Shown here: piece by piece, positions 36,449 through 44,168 of the stretch
How positions within the stretch are numbered: position 1 is the stretch's first letter
Layout: the number at the start of each line of letters is the position of its first letter
Assembly (NCBI GenBank): GCA_046351235.1
Contig: JAXLYV010000007.1
Location: 334,398-398,397, forward strand
Direction of reading: 5' to 3'
DNA: 64,000 bases
DNA from: JBBSAT01 sp046351235
Lineage (GTDB): Bacteria; Myxococcota_A; Polyangia; Polyangiales; Sandaracinaceae
Notes under the pieces: generated by a model
What the model was told of the DNA's origin: nothing
The model's input: only the letters and a program-made list of their open reading frames with translations
The model's database searches: none
Made by a program: the position numbers and the translations under genes

Positions 36449-37969
36449 ATGCGCTACGCCGCTCCGAACACCACCGGATCCAAGGTCCACTACAAGGAGA
36501 AGTACGGGAACTTCATCGGCGGCGAGTTCGTCCCGCCCACGAGGGGGCAGTACTTCGAGAACGTGTCGCCCGTCACGGGCAAGCCGTTCTGCCAGATCCC
36601 GCGCTCGACGAAGGAGGACGTCGACAAGGCGCTCGACGCGGCGCACGCGGCGAAGGCCGGCTGGGCCAAGACCTCGCCCGCCGACCGCGCGGCCGTGCTG
36701 AACAAGATCGCCGACGCGATGCAGGCGAACCTCGAGATGCTCGCCGTCAGCGAGACCTGGGACAACGGCAAGCCCATCCGCGAGACGCTCGCAGCCGACC
36801 TGCCGCTCGCGATCGATCACTTCCGCTACTTCGCGGGCGTGCTGCGCGCCGAAGAGGGCTCGATGAGCGAGCTCGACGAGCACACGGTCGCCTACCACGT
36901 GAAGGAGCCGCTCGGCGTCGTCGGGCAGATCATCCCGTGGAACTTCCCGCTGCTCATGGCCGCCTGGAAGCTCGCGCCCGCGCTCGCCGCCGGCAACTGC
37001 GTGGTGCTCAAGCCCGCCGAGCAGACGCCCGCCACGATCCTGCTCTTCGCCGAGCTCGTCGCGAACATCCTGCCGAAGGGCGTGCTCAACGTCGTGAACG
37101 GCTTCGGCGTCGAGGCCGGTAAGCCCCTCGCCGAGTCGCCGCGCATCGCGAAGGTGGCCTTCACCGGTGAGACGACCACGGGCCGTCTCATCATGCAGTA
37201 CGCGTCGGAGAACCTGATTCCCGTCACGCTCGAGCTCGGCGGCAAGTCGCCGAACGTGTTCTTCGCCGACGTGATGGAGAAGGACGACAGCTTCCGCCAG
37301 AAGGCGCTCGAGGGCTTCGCGATGTTCGCCCTCAACCAGGGCGAGGTCTGCACGTGCCCCTCGCGTGCGCTCATCGAGAAGCCGATCTACGGCGCGTTCC
37401 TCGACCACTGCGTGACGCGCACGCGCCAGACCGAGCCGGGTGACCCGCTCGACACGAGCACGCGCCTCGGCGCGCAGGCGTCGAACGATCAGCTCGAGAA
37501 GATCCTCAGCTACATCGACATCGGCAAGAAGGAGGGCGCGAAGGTCCTCACCGGCGGCGAGCGCGTGAAGCTCGGCGGCGATCTCGCGGGCGGCTACTAC
37601 GTCGCGCCGACGGTGTTCGCCGGCCACAACAAGATGCGCATCTTCCAGGAGGAGATCTTCGGCCCGGTCGTCGCGGTCACCGAGTTCGACGGCTTCGACG
37701 ACGCGATCTCGATCGCGAACGACACGCTCTACGGCCTCGGCGCCGGTGTGTGGACGCGCAACATCCACACGGCCTACCGCGCGGCGCGCGCGATCCAGGC
37801 GGGGCGCGTGTGGACCAACTGCTACCACCTCTATCCCGCGCACGCGGCGTTCGGCGGCTACAAGCAGTCCGGCATCGGCCGCGAGACGCACAAGATGATG
37901 CTCGCGCACTACCAGCAGACGAAGAACATCCTCGTCAGCTACGACGAGAAGCCGATGGGCTTCTTTTGA
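36449..37969 (+). CDS. NAD(P)-dependent aldehyde dehydrogenase (ExaC/AcoD type)
   Basis: The protein has 506 residues and is full length. It oxidises aldehydes, probably acetaldehyde or similar, to acids in the cytoplasm. Cofactor-site blocks are PWNFPLLMAAWKLAPALAAG and the FTGETTTGR loop. The general-base Glu is in LELGGKSPN, and the catalytic Cys is in NQGEVCTCPSR. The C terminus YKQSGIGRETHK...QQTKNI is typical of the ExaC/AcoD branch. ATG 36449 follows CAGGAGG. A sigma-54 promoter and a divergent AcoR-like activator imply induction by its substrate or a precursor. A DUF779 gene follows, as in many relatives. Confidence 0.94.
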   Translation: MRYAAPNTTGSKVHYKEKYGNFIGGEFVPPTRGQYFENVSPVTGKPFCQIPRSTKEDVDKALDAAHAAKAGWAKTSPADRAAVLNKIADAMQANLEMLAVSETWDNGKPIRETLAADLPLAIDHFRYFAGVLRAEEGSMSELDEHTVAYHVKEPLGVVGQIIPWNFPLLMAAWKLAPALAAGNCVVLKPAEQTPATILLFAELVANILPKGVLNVVNGFGVEAGKPLAESPRIAKVAFTGETTTGRLIMQYASENLIPVTLELGGKSPNVFFADVMEKDDSFRQKALEGFAMFALNQGEVCTCPSRALIEKPIYGAFLDHCVTRTRQTEPGDPLDTSTRLGAQASNDQLEKILSYIDIGKKEGAKVLTGGERVKLGGDLAGGYYVAPTVFAGHNKMRIFQEEIFGPVVAVTEFDGFDDAISIANDTLYGLGAGVWTRNIHTAYRAARAIQAGRVWTNCYHLYPAHAAFGGYKQSGIGRETHKMMLAHYQQTKNILVSYDEKPMGFF

Positions 37970-38024
37970 GCGCGCGGGAGTCGTCCCCGGCGCGGCCTCG
38001 TGACGCGACGGTCCGGTCGCTGCG

Positions 38025-38369
38025 ATGACCGACGACGCACGCGATCGCGTGACGTGCACCGCGGAGGCGGCGGAGTGGATCCGTCGCCTCCGTGCCAAGC
38101 ACGGCGAGCTGATGTTCCACCAGTCGGGGGGCTGCTGCGATGGCAGCTCGCCGATGTGCTACCCGAAGGGCAGTTTCCGGCTCGGGCAGCGCGACGTGCT
38201 GCTCGGCGTCGTCGAGGGCAGCGAGTGGTGGATCGGCGGCGACCAGTGGGAGCGCTGGCAGCACACGCGCCTCACGCTCGACGTGGTGCCGGGGCGCGGC
38301 GGTGGCTTCTCGCTCGAGGCGCCCGAGGGGGTGCGCTTCCTCGTGCGCTCCGACGTCTGCATGGGCTGA
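38025..38369 (+). CDS. DUF779 family protein
   Basis: The protein has 114 residues. The Cys-rich motif SGGCCDGSSPMCY and the terminal SDVCMG are characteristic of DUF779, a small family almost always next to aldehyde dehydrogenases of this type. A role in metal handling or enzyme maturation is suspected but not established. It starts 55 bases after the dehydrogenase stop and shares its operon. Confidence 0.88.
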   Translation: MTDDARDRVTCTAEAAEWIRRLRAKHGELMFHQSGGCCDGSSPMCYPKGSFRLGQRDVLLGVVEGSEWWIGGDQWERWQHTRLTLDVVPGRGGGFSLEAPEGVRFLVRSDVCMG

Positions 38370-38409
38370 GGGCGCAGGGCGCTCGGGGCAGGGCGCCCGA
38401 GCGCCGCGA

Positions 38410-39888
38410 TCAGCAGTCGCAGTCGTGGGAGACGTACTGCGTGTCCACGACGAGCACGAGCGCGCTGCCCACGCGGCGCGCGATGCCGTCGTCCAAGAGC
38501 CACTCGGGCACGCCGTCGGCATCGAGGTCGGCGGCGCCGCGCGGCACGAAGAGGTGCGGCAGCGCGGGCGCGGCCACTTCGCGGAGGGCATTCCCCTCGC
38601 CGACCTCGTAGACGTGTGCGTCCGAGCCCTGGAAGCCGCCGCAGCCCTGGTTGATCTGCGCGTACACGACGACGTAGGCGTGGCCCTCGCCCGTGGTGGG
38701 CCGCCAGAGGCGCACGGTGGGCGCGGCGCCGTCGAGCTCGTCCCAGCGTGGCGCGGTGATCTCGTAGTCCGCGAGCGAGCTCTGGATCGATCCCCACGAT
38801 GCCGAGCCGCGGAACTGCGCGAGCGCGGCCGTCGTGAGGGCCGCGTCGGGCGCGCTCGCGGCGAAGAAGGGAACGGCCGGCAGCGACGTGAGGCGCGCGT
38901 AGAGCGGGGACGTGCACGCCTCGGCGCCTTCCAGCGGCGCCACGAGCAACATCGCCTCGCCCCAGGCCTCGCTCGCGATCTGCGCCGGCGTCGCGGGCGT
39001 GCCCGTGGTGCCGTCGTCCCGTTGGCCGTCCCAGCGCTGCTCGGTGCCGAAGTGCACGTCGACGCGGCTGATCACCGCGAGCTCGCCCAGGCGCGCCGCG
39101 CAGCTCGCGCCGGCCTCGTTGCCCGTGGCCACGGCCTGCCCTGCGAGCGCAGCGAGCGGCGCGGGAACGCTCGCGGCATGCACACGCGCGCGCGTCGTCA
39201 CCACGACGCCGCGATCGACGAGCGTCGGCTCGCCCTCGTGCCACGTGGCGCCCTCGGGCACACGGGCGATCACCGCGAAGCGCGCGGCTCCCGCGCTCAC
39301 GATCGGCAAGAGCGCGCCGGGCGCGACCTGCTGGTCGGCCGGGACGGCGCCGAGCGTCGAGCGCAGCATCTCTTCGCGCGCGATCCGCAGCGCGCTGCCT
39401 TCGCGCACCACGACGAGCTGCTTGGGGCCCTCGTCGTGATAGGTGCCCTCGGTGAACGACTGCGTGAATTCGACGCTGGCCGCGCCGCCCGCGATGGTCA
39501 CGCGCACGTCGCTCGCGGTGACCTGCATGGGATGCGCGAACATGCCGCGTCGATCGCTCATCCATCCCTCGCGATCGAAGCGGCGCTCGCGCGGGCCCGA
39601 GCGGCGGATGCCGGTGAAGCGCGCGGCGTAGAGGCGGCTGTAGCCGTCGAAGTCTCCGGCGTTCTGCGCAGCCTCCCAGCTCGTGAGGAGCGCGCGTACG
39701 TCGGCCTCGGCGATCGTGGGCGCCGCGGCCGCGGCCGCCTGGCTCGTCGGGGGCGGTGCGGCCGCGCTCGTCGTCGGCGTGCCGCTGGCGGGGGCCGGGG
39801 CGGGCGCCGAGGAAGGCTCGGAGGAGGAGGAGCCACACGCCGTCGAGAGGAGGCCCAGCGCCAGGACGATCACTCGGGAGCTACGCAT
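38410..39888 (-). CDS. Lipoprotein with NTF2-like domain
   Basis: The protein has 492 residues. The signal peptide ends LGLLSTACGSSS, a good lipobox. A Pro/Ala/Ser linker of about 40 residues follows. Residues about 60-170 match an NTF2-like/SnoaL fold as used in DUF4440 proteins: VRALLTSWEAAQNAGDFDGY, then FDREGWMSDR and a strand pattern of the type VRVTIAGGAASVEFTQ. The remaining 320 residues are unassigned and end with a Cys pair (HDCDC). A binding role on the cell surface is possible; no substrate can be named. It is convergent with the DUF779 gene. Confidence 0.72.
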   Translation of the reverse strand: MRSSRVIVLALGLLSTACGSSSSEPSSAPAPAPASGTPTTSAAAPPPTSQAAAAAAPTIAEADVRALLTSWEAAQNAGDFDGYSRLYAARFTGIRRSGPRERRFDREGWMSDRRGMFAHPMQVTASDVRVTIAGGAASVEFTQSFTEGTYHDEGPKQLVVVREGSALRIAREEMLRSTLGAVPADQQVAPGALLPIVSAGAARFAVIARVPEGATWHEGEPTLVDRGVVVTTRARVHAASVPAPLAALAGQAVATGNEAGASCAARLGELAVISRVDVHFGTEQRWDGQRDDGTTGTPATPAQIASEAWGEAMLLVAPLEGAEACTSPLYARLTSLPAVPFFAASAPDAALTTAALAQFRGSASWGSIQSSLADYEITAPRWDELDGAAPTVRLWRPTTGEGHAYVVVYAQINQGCGGFQGSDAHVYEVGEGNALREVAAPALPHLFVPRGAADLDADGVPEWLLDDGIARRVGSALVLVVDTQYVSHDCDC

Positions 39889-39907
39889 CGCCGTACTCTA
39901 CGACGGC

Positions 39908-40735
39908 GTGCTCCGCTCCCTCGACATCGTTCGCTCGGTGGGCCTCGCGTTCGTGGAGGACGGCGGGCGGGCTGGAGGCCTCCGCTGGGCCGTGCCTCGC
40001 GGCGGGGCGCTCGATCCCGAGGCGCTCGCTGCAGCGAACGCGGTCGTCGGCAACGCGCCCGGCGCGGCGGCCCTCGAGCGCTACGGTGCGATCGAGCTGC
40101 GCGCCGGCGCCGACCTCGTGATCGCCGACGAGAGCGGAACGGTGACGGCGCTCGAGGCCGGCGCGAGCGCGCGCTTCGCCTGGGACGGCGAGCGCCGCGC
40201 CCGCTATCTCGCGATCGACGGAGGCATCGTCGTGCCCGCGTTCCTGGGCGGAGCCGGGACGATCGTCGGCCTCGGGCGCGGCGGCCACGAGGGGCGTGCG
40301 CTCCGCGCGGGCGACCGCCTCGTGTTGGGCGTGCCGAGCGACCGCGGGGAGCGACGCGCCCTCCCGCCGATGAGCTCCACCTTCCCGGTGGTGCCGGGCC
40401 CGGATCTCGATCGCCTCGGCGCCGACGCGCTCGACGTGCTCCTCGCGACGTCCTGGAAGCTCGACGTCCGGAGCGACCGCACCGGCACGCGCCTCGTCGG
40501 CCCTGCGCTGCCGCACGCGCCCGGTGCGCGCGCCGTCACGACGCCGATGGTCGAGGGCGCGATCGAGTGCCCGCCAGGCAGCGCCCCGATCGTGCTCGGC
40601 CCCGAGCATCCGACGACGGGCGGCTATCCAGTCGTGGCCGTGCTGCGCGCGGGCGCGCTGGCCGCGTTCCACCGCGTCCCACTGGGGCGCGAGGTGCGCT
40701 TCGTCGTCACTCGCGGCGACGGCCGCGACCACTGA
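39908..40735 (+). CDS. pxpC: PxpC/KipA-like 5-oxoprolinase subunit, carboxyltransferase fold
   Basis: The protein has 275 residues from a GTG. RSVGLAFVEDGGRAGGLRW, then PRGGALDPEALAAANAVVGN, then LGGAGTIVGLG and HPTTGGYPVVAVL are the recognisable blocks of the AHS2/KipA family. PxpC works with PxpA and PxpB to hydrolyse 5-oxoproline. Neither partner is beside it, so it may be an orphan or have another role. It is slightly short for the family, and a non-ATG start further upstream would overlap the divergent lipoprotein gene. The 3' end overlaps the opposite gene by 29 bases. Confidence 0.72.
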   Translation: MLRSLDIVRSVGLAFVEDGGRAGGLRWAVPRGGALDPEALAAANAVVGNAPGAAALERYGAIELRAGADLVIADESGTVTALEAGASARFAWDGERRARYLAIDGGIVVPAFLGGAGTIVGLGRGGHEGRALRAGDRLVLGVPSDRGERRALPPMSSTFPVVPGPDLDRLGADALDVLLATSWKLDVRSDRTGTRLVGPALPHAPGARAVTTPMVEGAIECPPGSAPIVLGPEHPTTGGYPVVAVLRAGALAAFHRVPLGREVRFVVTRGDGRDH

Positions 40736-41180
40736 CGAAGTCGACGACGAAGCGCGCGAAGAACGAGTCCCCGCTGCGGCGCGCATCGTCGATCGCGAGA
40801 TCCTGAGCGCTCATGCGCGATGGCTGCGCGAAGGTGCCCGGCGGCGCGGCCTCGATCGCCGCCAGCGCCTCGCCCTCGCCGGCGTCGAAGTAGAACCCGC
40901 CGCACTCTTCGCAGAGATCGATCTCGACGTTGCCGGTCGCGGTCTTCACCGAGAAGAGCGTCATCGCGCCGTGGCCCGCCGGGCAGCGGCGGCGGCTCGC
41001 GTGGAGGCGCCGCGCGCGGCCGTCCTCGAGCAAGAAGCGCATCTCGGCCTCGGGCCCGTAGGCCGCCGCGCCTTCTCCGATCTCGAGGAAGGTGCCCTTG
41101 CAGTCGGGACAGACGTCGATCTCGGCGAACGTGCGCTTCGTCGGCGTCATCGGCTTCTGGCACTCGGGGCAGGTCCGCAT
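40707..41180 (-). CDS. Protein with two TFIIB-type zinc ribbons
   Basis: The protein has 157 residues. The N terminus MRTCPECQKPM with VCPDCKGTFLE forms a first zf-TFIIB ribbon. A second lies at about residues 66-103 (RCPAGHGAMTLF, then LCEECGGFYFDAGE). Such proteins are common and uncharacterised; a zinc-dependent scaffold or nucleic-acid contact is usual. The tail is Arg-rich. It is convergent with, and overlaps, the pxpC-like gene, and is divergent from greB. Confidence 0.82.
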   Translation of the reverse strand: MRTCPECQKPMTPTKRTFAEIDVCPDCKGTFLEIGEGAAAYGPEAEMRFLLEDGRARRLHASRRRCPAGHGAMTLFSVKTATGNVEIDLCEECGGFYFDAGEGEALAAIEAAPPGTFAQPSRMSAQDLAIDDARRSGDSFFARFVVDFVSGRGRRRE

Positions 41181-41227
41181 GCACGCGACGGTACCATTCC
41201 CCTCGCAGCCGGGTACAACCCAGGCCC

Positions 41228-41764
41228 ATGCCGAGCGTGCCCGAGCCCCCGGAAGAAGAGGACGACGAGGAGCGCGAAGAAGAAGCGCCCAAGCCGAAGG
41301 GGCCGCTCTACATGACGCCCGCCGGCTGGCGCGTGCTCAAGGACGAGCTCGAGCACCTCGGCACCGTCGAGCGTCCGAAGGTCGTGCAGGGCGTCGCCGA
41401 CGCGGCGGCCGAGGGCGATCGCAGCGAGAACGCCGAGTACATCTACGGCAAGCGGCGCCTGCGGCAGATCGACTCGCGGATGCGCTTCCTGCGCAAGATC
41501 GTCGAGAACGCGGTGCTCGTGGACCCCGCAATCGATCGCGGCGACCGCGTCTTCTTCGGCGCCACCGTGGTGCTCGAGGCCGAGGGCGAGCGCGTCACGT
41601 ATCAGCTCGTCGGCCAGCACGAGACCGACGCGGAGAAGGGGCGCATCAGCTACTTGTCGCCGATCGGCGCCGCGCTCCTACGCAAGAACGTGGACGACGA
41701 GGTGGTGGTGGAGACGCCGCGCGGGCGCCGCCGCTTCGTCGTGGCCGAGGTGATCTACCGCTGA
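41228..41764 (+). CDS. greB: Transcription elongation factor GreB
   Basis: The protein has 178 residues. It rescues backtracked RNA polymerase by stimulating transcript cleavage. The N-terminal coiled coil contains GDRSENAEYIYGKRRLRQID, with the acidic tip Asp and Glu; YIYGK favours GreB over GreA. The C-terminal FKBP-like domain has VTYQLVGQHETDAEKGRISY and SPIGAALLRK. An unusual acidic extension of about 25 residues precedes the fold. It stands alone and is followed six bases later by a long hairpin. Confidence 0.92.
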   Translation: MPSVPEPPEEEDDEEREEEAPKPKGPLYMTPAGWRVLKDELEHLGTVERPKVVQGVADAAAEGDRSENAEYIYGKRRLRQIDSRMRFLRKIVENAVLVDPAIDRGDRVFFGATVVLEAEGERVTYQLVGQHETDAEKGRISYLSPIGAALLRKNVDDEVVVETPRGRRRFVVAEVIYR

Positions 41765-41770
41765 CAGCGT

Positions 41771-41809
41771 CGATCACGTTGGTTGAGGGAACCGAAACCA
41801 ACGTGATCG
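41771..41809. terminator. 14-bp stem hairpin after greB
   Basis: CGATCACGTTGGTT, 11 bases, then its exact complement. The position right after the stop suggests transcription or 3'-end processing control. There is no T-run, so classical intrinsic termination is doubtful. Confidence 0.5.
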
Positions 41810-41829
41810 CGCGGCTCGGCGGGAGGGGC

Positions 41830-41920
41830 CCCACATCCGGCTTTGCCGGTGTGGGCGAGGGGCTGCGGGCAGCCCCTCGGGGGAAAGGAACAGCAAGAGA
41901 GCGACGCGATCAAGCGTCGC
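41830..41920. other. Three further hairpins between greB and the 103-bp repeat
   Basis: Stems at 41830-41855 (11 bp with one bulged T, loop TTT), 41857-41878 (10 bp, nearly loopless) and 41901-41920 (GCGACGC/GCGTCGC). With the hairpin before and the three after, seven stems follow one another in about 260 bases, with no protein frame. Confidence 0.6.
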
Positions 41921-41930
41921 GACCGCCGCT

Positions 41931-42033
41931 GTGAGAGGGTGACAGGAAACCTGTCGCCCTCTCTCGCGGAGCGATACGAGGGGGAGGCTCCATCGGGATT
42001 CACTCCTGATGGAGGGGGCCGCGTATCGGCCCC
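41931..42033 (+). repeat. 103-bp three-hairpin interspersed repeat, copy 1
   Basis: It aligns without gaps to 48701-48803 with two differences. It folds into three stems: 41933-41963 (13 Watson-Crick pairs plus one G-U, loop AAA), 41988-42014 (10 bp) and 42015-42033 (7 bp). Both differences keep pairing through G-U wobble. It overlaps the end of the Kir channel gene on the other strand and supplies that protein's last ten residues. Confidence 0.85.
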
Positions 42034-42965
42034 GGGGACAGAGCCTCGGCCGCGCTCGCGGCCGGGTAGGGGAAGCTCGTCGTCGGCGCGCACACGACCG
42101 TCTCGTGGAAGCGCGCGACGTCGAGCTCGACGCGCCCGTCGGGGAGCTCGCGGATCGTGTCGGCGTAGCGGTGGCCGAAGAGGATCTCGTCGGCGAAGTA
42201 CGACGTGCCCGCGTAGACGGTCTGCGAGGTGGTGCCGTCGAGACCCATGATCGAGACGACGAGCTCGGCCTCGTCGGCCTCGAGCGACGCGGGCGTCTGC
42301 CCGAAGAGCGGGCTGCGCTCGTCGATCGGGTGCATCATGATCGTGCCGCGCCGGAACGTGGGCGCGCTCTCGCGCGAGAGGCGGAGGTCGCGGCTGCGAT
42401 AGAACGTCTGGCCTTCCTGCGTCTTCTCGGTGCGCGTGAGCACCATGCGCAGGCGCGCGTCGAGCACGTGGTCGCTGCGCTCGTTGCCGACGCGCACCAT
42501 CAGCGTGGGGACGCCGTCGTAGAGGCAGATCACGGCGTTGCGCGCGAAGAACACGCGGGGGCGCGGCGTGGAGAACTTCGTGAACACGAGCCCCGTCGCG
42601 ACCGCGGTGAGCAAGATGCCGGTGAGCACCTCGACCACCACGACGAGGTGCGCGCCCAGCGTCTCCGGGTACATCGCGCCGTAGCCGACGGTGCCGATCG
42701 TCTGCACGCTGAAGAAGAAGGCCTCGAGGATCGAGCCTTCCTGCATGCCGTGCACGCCGCCCACGGCGACGTAGCCGAGCGCGAACACGAAGTTCGCGAG
42801 GAAGAACGTCGCCACGATCACCGCGACCGTCGCCCACCACGGCTTGCGCAGGAGCGCGTGGTAGAGGTCGCGCGCCGGCTCCGAGCGGGCGTTCTTGATC
42901 ACGAGCAAGGACGACTCGTCGTCGAACGCGCGCGGCCGGTTCTGCGGCGGAGGGCTCGTCGGCAC
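42000..42965 (-). CDS. Inward-rectifier-type potassium channel (Kir/KirBac-like)
   Basis: The protein has 321 residues. The first membrane helix is about 45-68 (VAVIVATFFLANFVFALGY). The pore helix and selectivity filter read FFFSVQTIGTVGYGAMYP, giving K+ selectivity. A second helix follows (VVVVEVLTGILLTAVATGLVF). The cytoplasmic domain has the Kir beta-sandwich pattern, including RPRVFFARNAVICLYDGVPTL near its start. It forms tetramers in the inner membrane. The stop lies in the middle of a mobile repeat, so the tail GPIRGPLHQE is probably acquired. The upstream 470 bases hold only repeats. Confidence 0.9.
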   Translation of the reverse strand: MPTSPPPQNRPRAFDDESSLLVIKNARSEPARDLYHALLRKPWWATVAVIVATFFLANFVFALGYVAVGGVHGMQEGSILEAFFFSVQTIGTVGYGAMYPETLGAHLVVVVEVLTGILLTAVATGLVFTKFSTPRPRVFFARNAVICLYDGVPTLMVRVGNERSDHVLDARLRMVLTRTEKTQEGQTFYRSRDLRLSRESAPTFRRGTIMMHPIDERSPLFGQTPASLEADEAELVVSIMGLDGTTSQTVYAGTSYFADEILFGHRYADTIRELPDGRVELDVARFHETVVCAPTTSFPYPAASAAEALSPGPIRGPLHQE

Positions 42966-43036
42966 GAGGACCGTTTCTACGCGTCCTCCGGCGCGCCGTC
43001 ACCTCCCCAGGTCGCCGGCTCCGGCGCCGCCCACTG

Positions 43037-43119
43037 TTCGGCTCGCCCCGCTGCGTCCCCTTCCGTCCGAGGCTTCGCCGCTCCCGTCCGGGCACTCCGC
43101 GAGGCGAGCACTCGTGCGG
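43037..43119 (+). repeat. Diverged copy of the 90-bp palindromic unit
   Basis: It retains the ends (GGCTCGCCCCGC and GAGGCGAGCACT) and the internal block CGCTCCCGTCCGGGCACTCC of the units at 3291. The centre has drifted. Confidence 0.7.
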
Positions 43120-43145
43120 ATCACGCCGAGGGAGCGGTCGCTCGG

Positions 43146-43426
43146 CCGAGCGTGTGGCCGACCGCCGAGAGCGGCGGCGACGACGACCGCGCGGGCGGAG
43201 CGAGGCCGCTCGCTCGCGAGCGCAGCGAGTCGGAGCCGGGGTGAGGCGGATCCGGCTCCGCCGGTCCGCCGAGGGGCGCGCGTCACGGGCCCGAGCGTGT
43301 GGCCACCGCCGAGAGCGGCGGCGACGACGACCGCGCGGGGCGGAGCGAGGCCGATCGCTCGCGAGCGCAGCGAGTCGGAGCCGGGGTGAGGCGGATCCGG
43401 CTCCGCCGGTCCGCCGAGGGGCGCGC
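43146..43426 (+). repeat. Two 145-bp tandem direct repeats
   Basis: Unit 1 starts near 43146 and unit 2 near 43291. They differ by a few substitutions and two single-base indels. Each contains GAGCGTGTGGCC, a CGGCGGCGACGACGACC stretch, CGAGCGCAGCGAGTCGGAGC and the hairpin GGCGGATCCGGCTCCGCC. Together with the 90-bp copy they fill most of the gap between two minus-strand genes. Confidence 0.85.
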
Positions 43427-43435
43427 CCAGCGCCC

Positions 43436-44152
43436 CTACAATTGAGTGCCGTGGCTCCGCGTCACCAGGCGGCTGTAGATCAGGTCGAGGTAGTTGTTGA
43501 TCGTCTCGAGGTTCGACGGCCCGATCGACGCCGACTTCAGGTGGTACTGGTAGAAGACCGCCGTGATGTCGGGGTGTGCGTCGTCGAGGGCGCGCGCCTC
43601 GACCGAGCCCTCGAGGCGCATGATCGCGGCGGAGCCCCATACCTTCTGCCAGCGCGCGCGCACGAGCGTTGGATCCTCCGCCGTGCCCGCCGCCACGCCG
43701 AGGCGCCAGCAGAGTCGGAAGTCGATGGTGACGCCGAGCTGCATCGCCTGCAGCTGGCTCTCGTAGACGCCGTCGCACTCGCTCGGCATGGGCGGCTGGA
43801 TCACCGAGAAGGCGGTCGTGCTGCCGGCGTCGTGGGCCACCTCCGGGTCCTGGATCGCCTCCCACACGCTCGCCAAATCGGCGTGCACACACGCCGCGGC
43901 ATGCACGCTGGTCGCCGTCGCGAAGTCCGGTCCCTGGACCTTCACCAGCATCTCGGGGCACGGATCGGTCGCCGTGGCGGGCGGGAGCGTCGCCAGGTTC
44001 GGCGTCTCGAACGGCGAGAGATCCGCCGCGAGCGAGCCGTCGGGATACCGGACGATGCCGGTGTCCTCGAAGGTCGTCCCCACGTTGTCGTAGCAGCCAG
44101 GGACGACGCCGAAGAGGACGGCGCTCGTGAGGGCGATGCGAGTGCGCTTCAT
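43436..44152 (-). CDS. Lipoprotein, possibly SRPBCC-fold
   Basis: The protein has 238 residues. The signal ends in LFGVVPGCYDN, a lipobox. Residues about 85-235 alternate strands and helices: HAAACVHADLASVWEAIQD, then IDFRLCWRLG, then MRLEGSVEARAL and a final helix with NNYLDLIYSRL. This order (helix-grip start, long C-terminal helix) is reminiscent of START/SRPBCC lipid-binding domains, a weak assignment. It begins 16 bases after the stop of the cholesterol-oxidase-like gene, so the two probably act on the same substrate. Confidence 0.65.
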   Translation of the reverse strand: MKRTRIALTSAVLFGVVPGCYDNVGTTFEDTGIVRYPDGSLAADLSPFETPNLATLPPATATDPCPEMLVKVQGPDFATATSVHAAACVHADLASVWEAIQDPEVAHDAGSTTAFSVIQPPMPSECDGVYESQLQAMQLGVTIDFRLCWRLGVAAGTAEDPTLVRARWQKVWGSAAIMRLEGSVEARALDDAHPDITAVFYQYHLKSASIGPSNLETINNYLDLIYSRLVTRSHGTQL

Positions 44153-44168
44153 GATCGGCTCCGCTGCT

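Noticed and set aside
36239..38098. 619-codon minus-strand frame opposite the aldehyde dehydrogenase
   Set aside because: It is antisense to a gene with all catalytic motifs and a promoter; it would also cover the divergent promoter region.
41771..41809. Classical Rho-independent terminator
   Set aside because: The stem is excellent but no T-run follows; it is kept only as a hairpin with possible 3'-end function.
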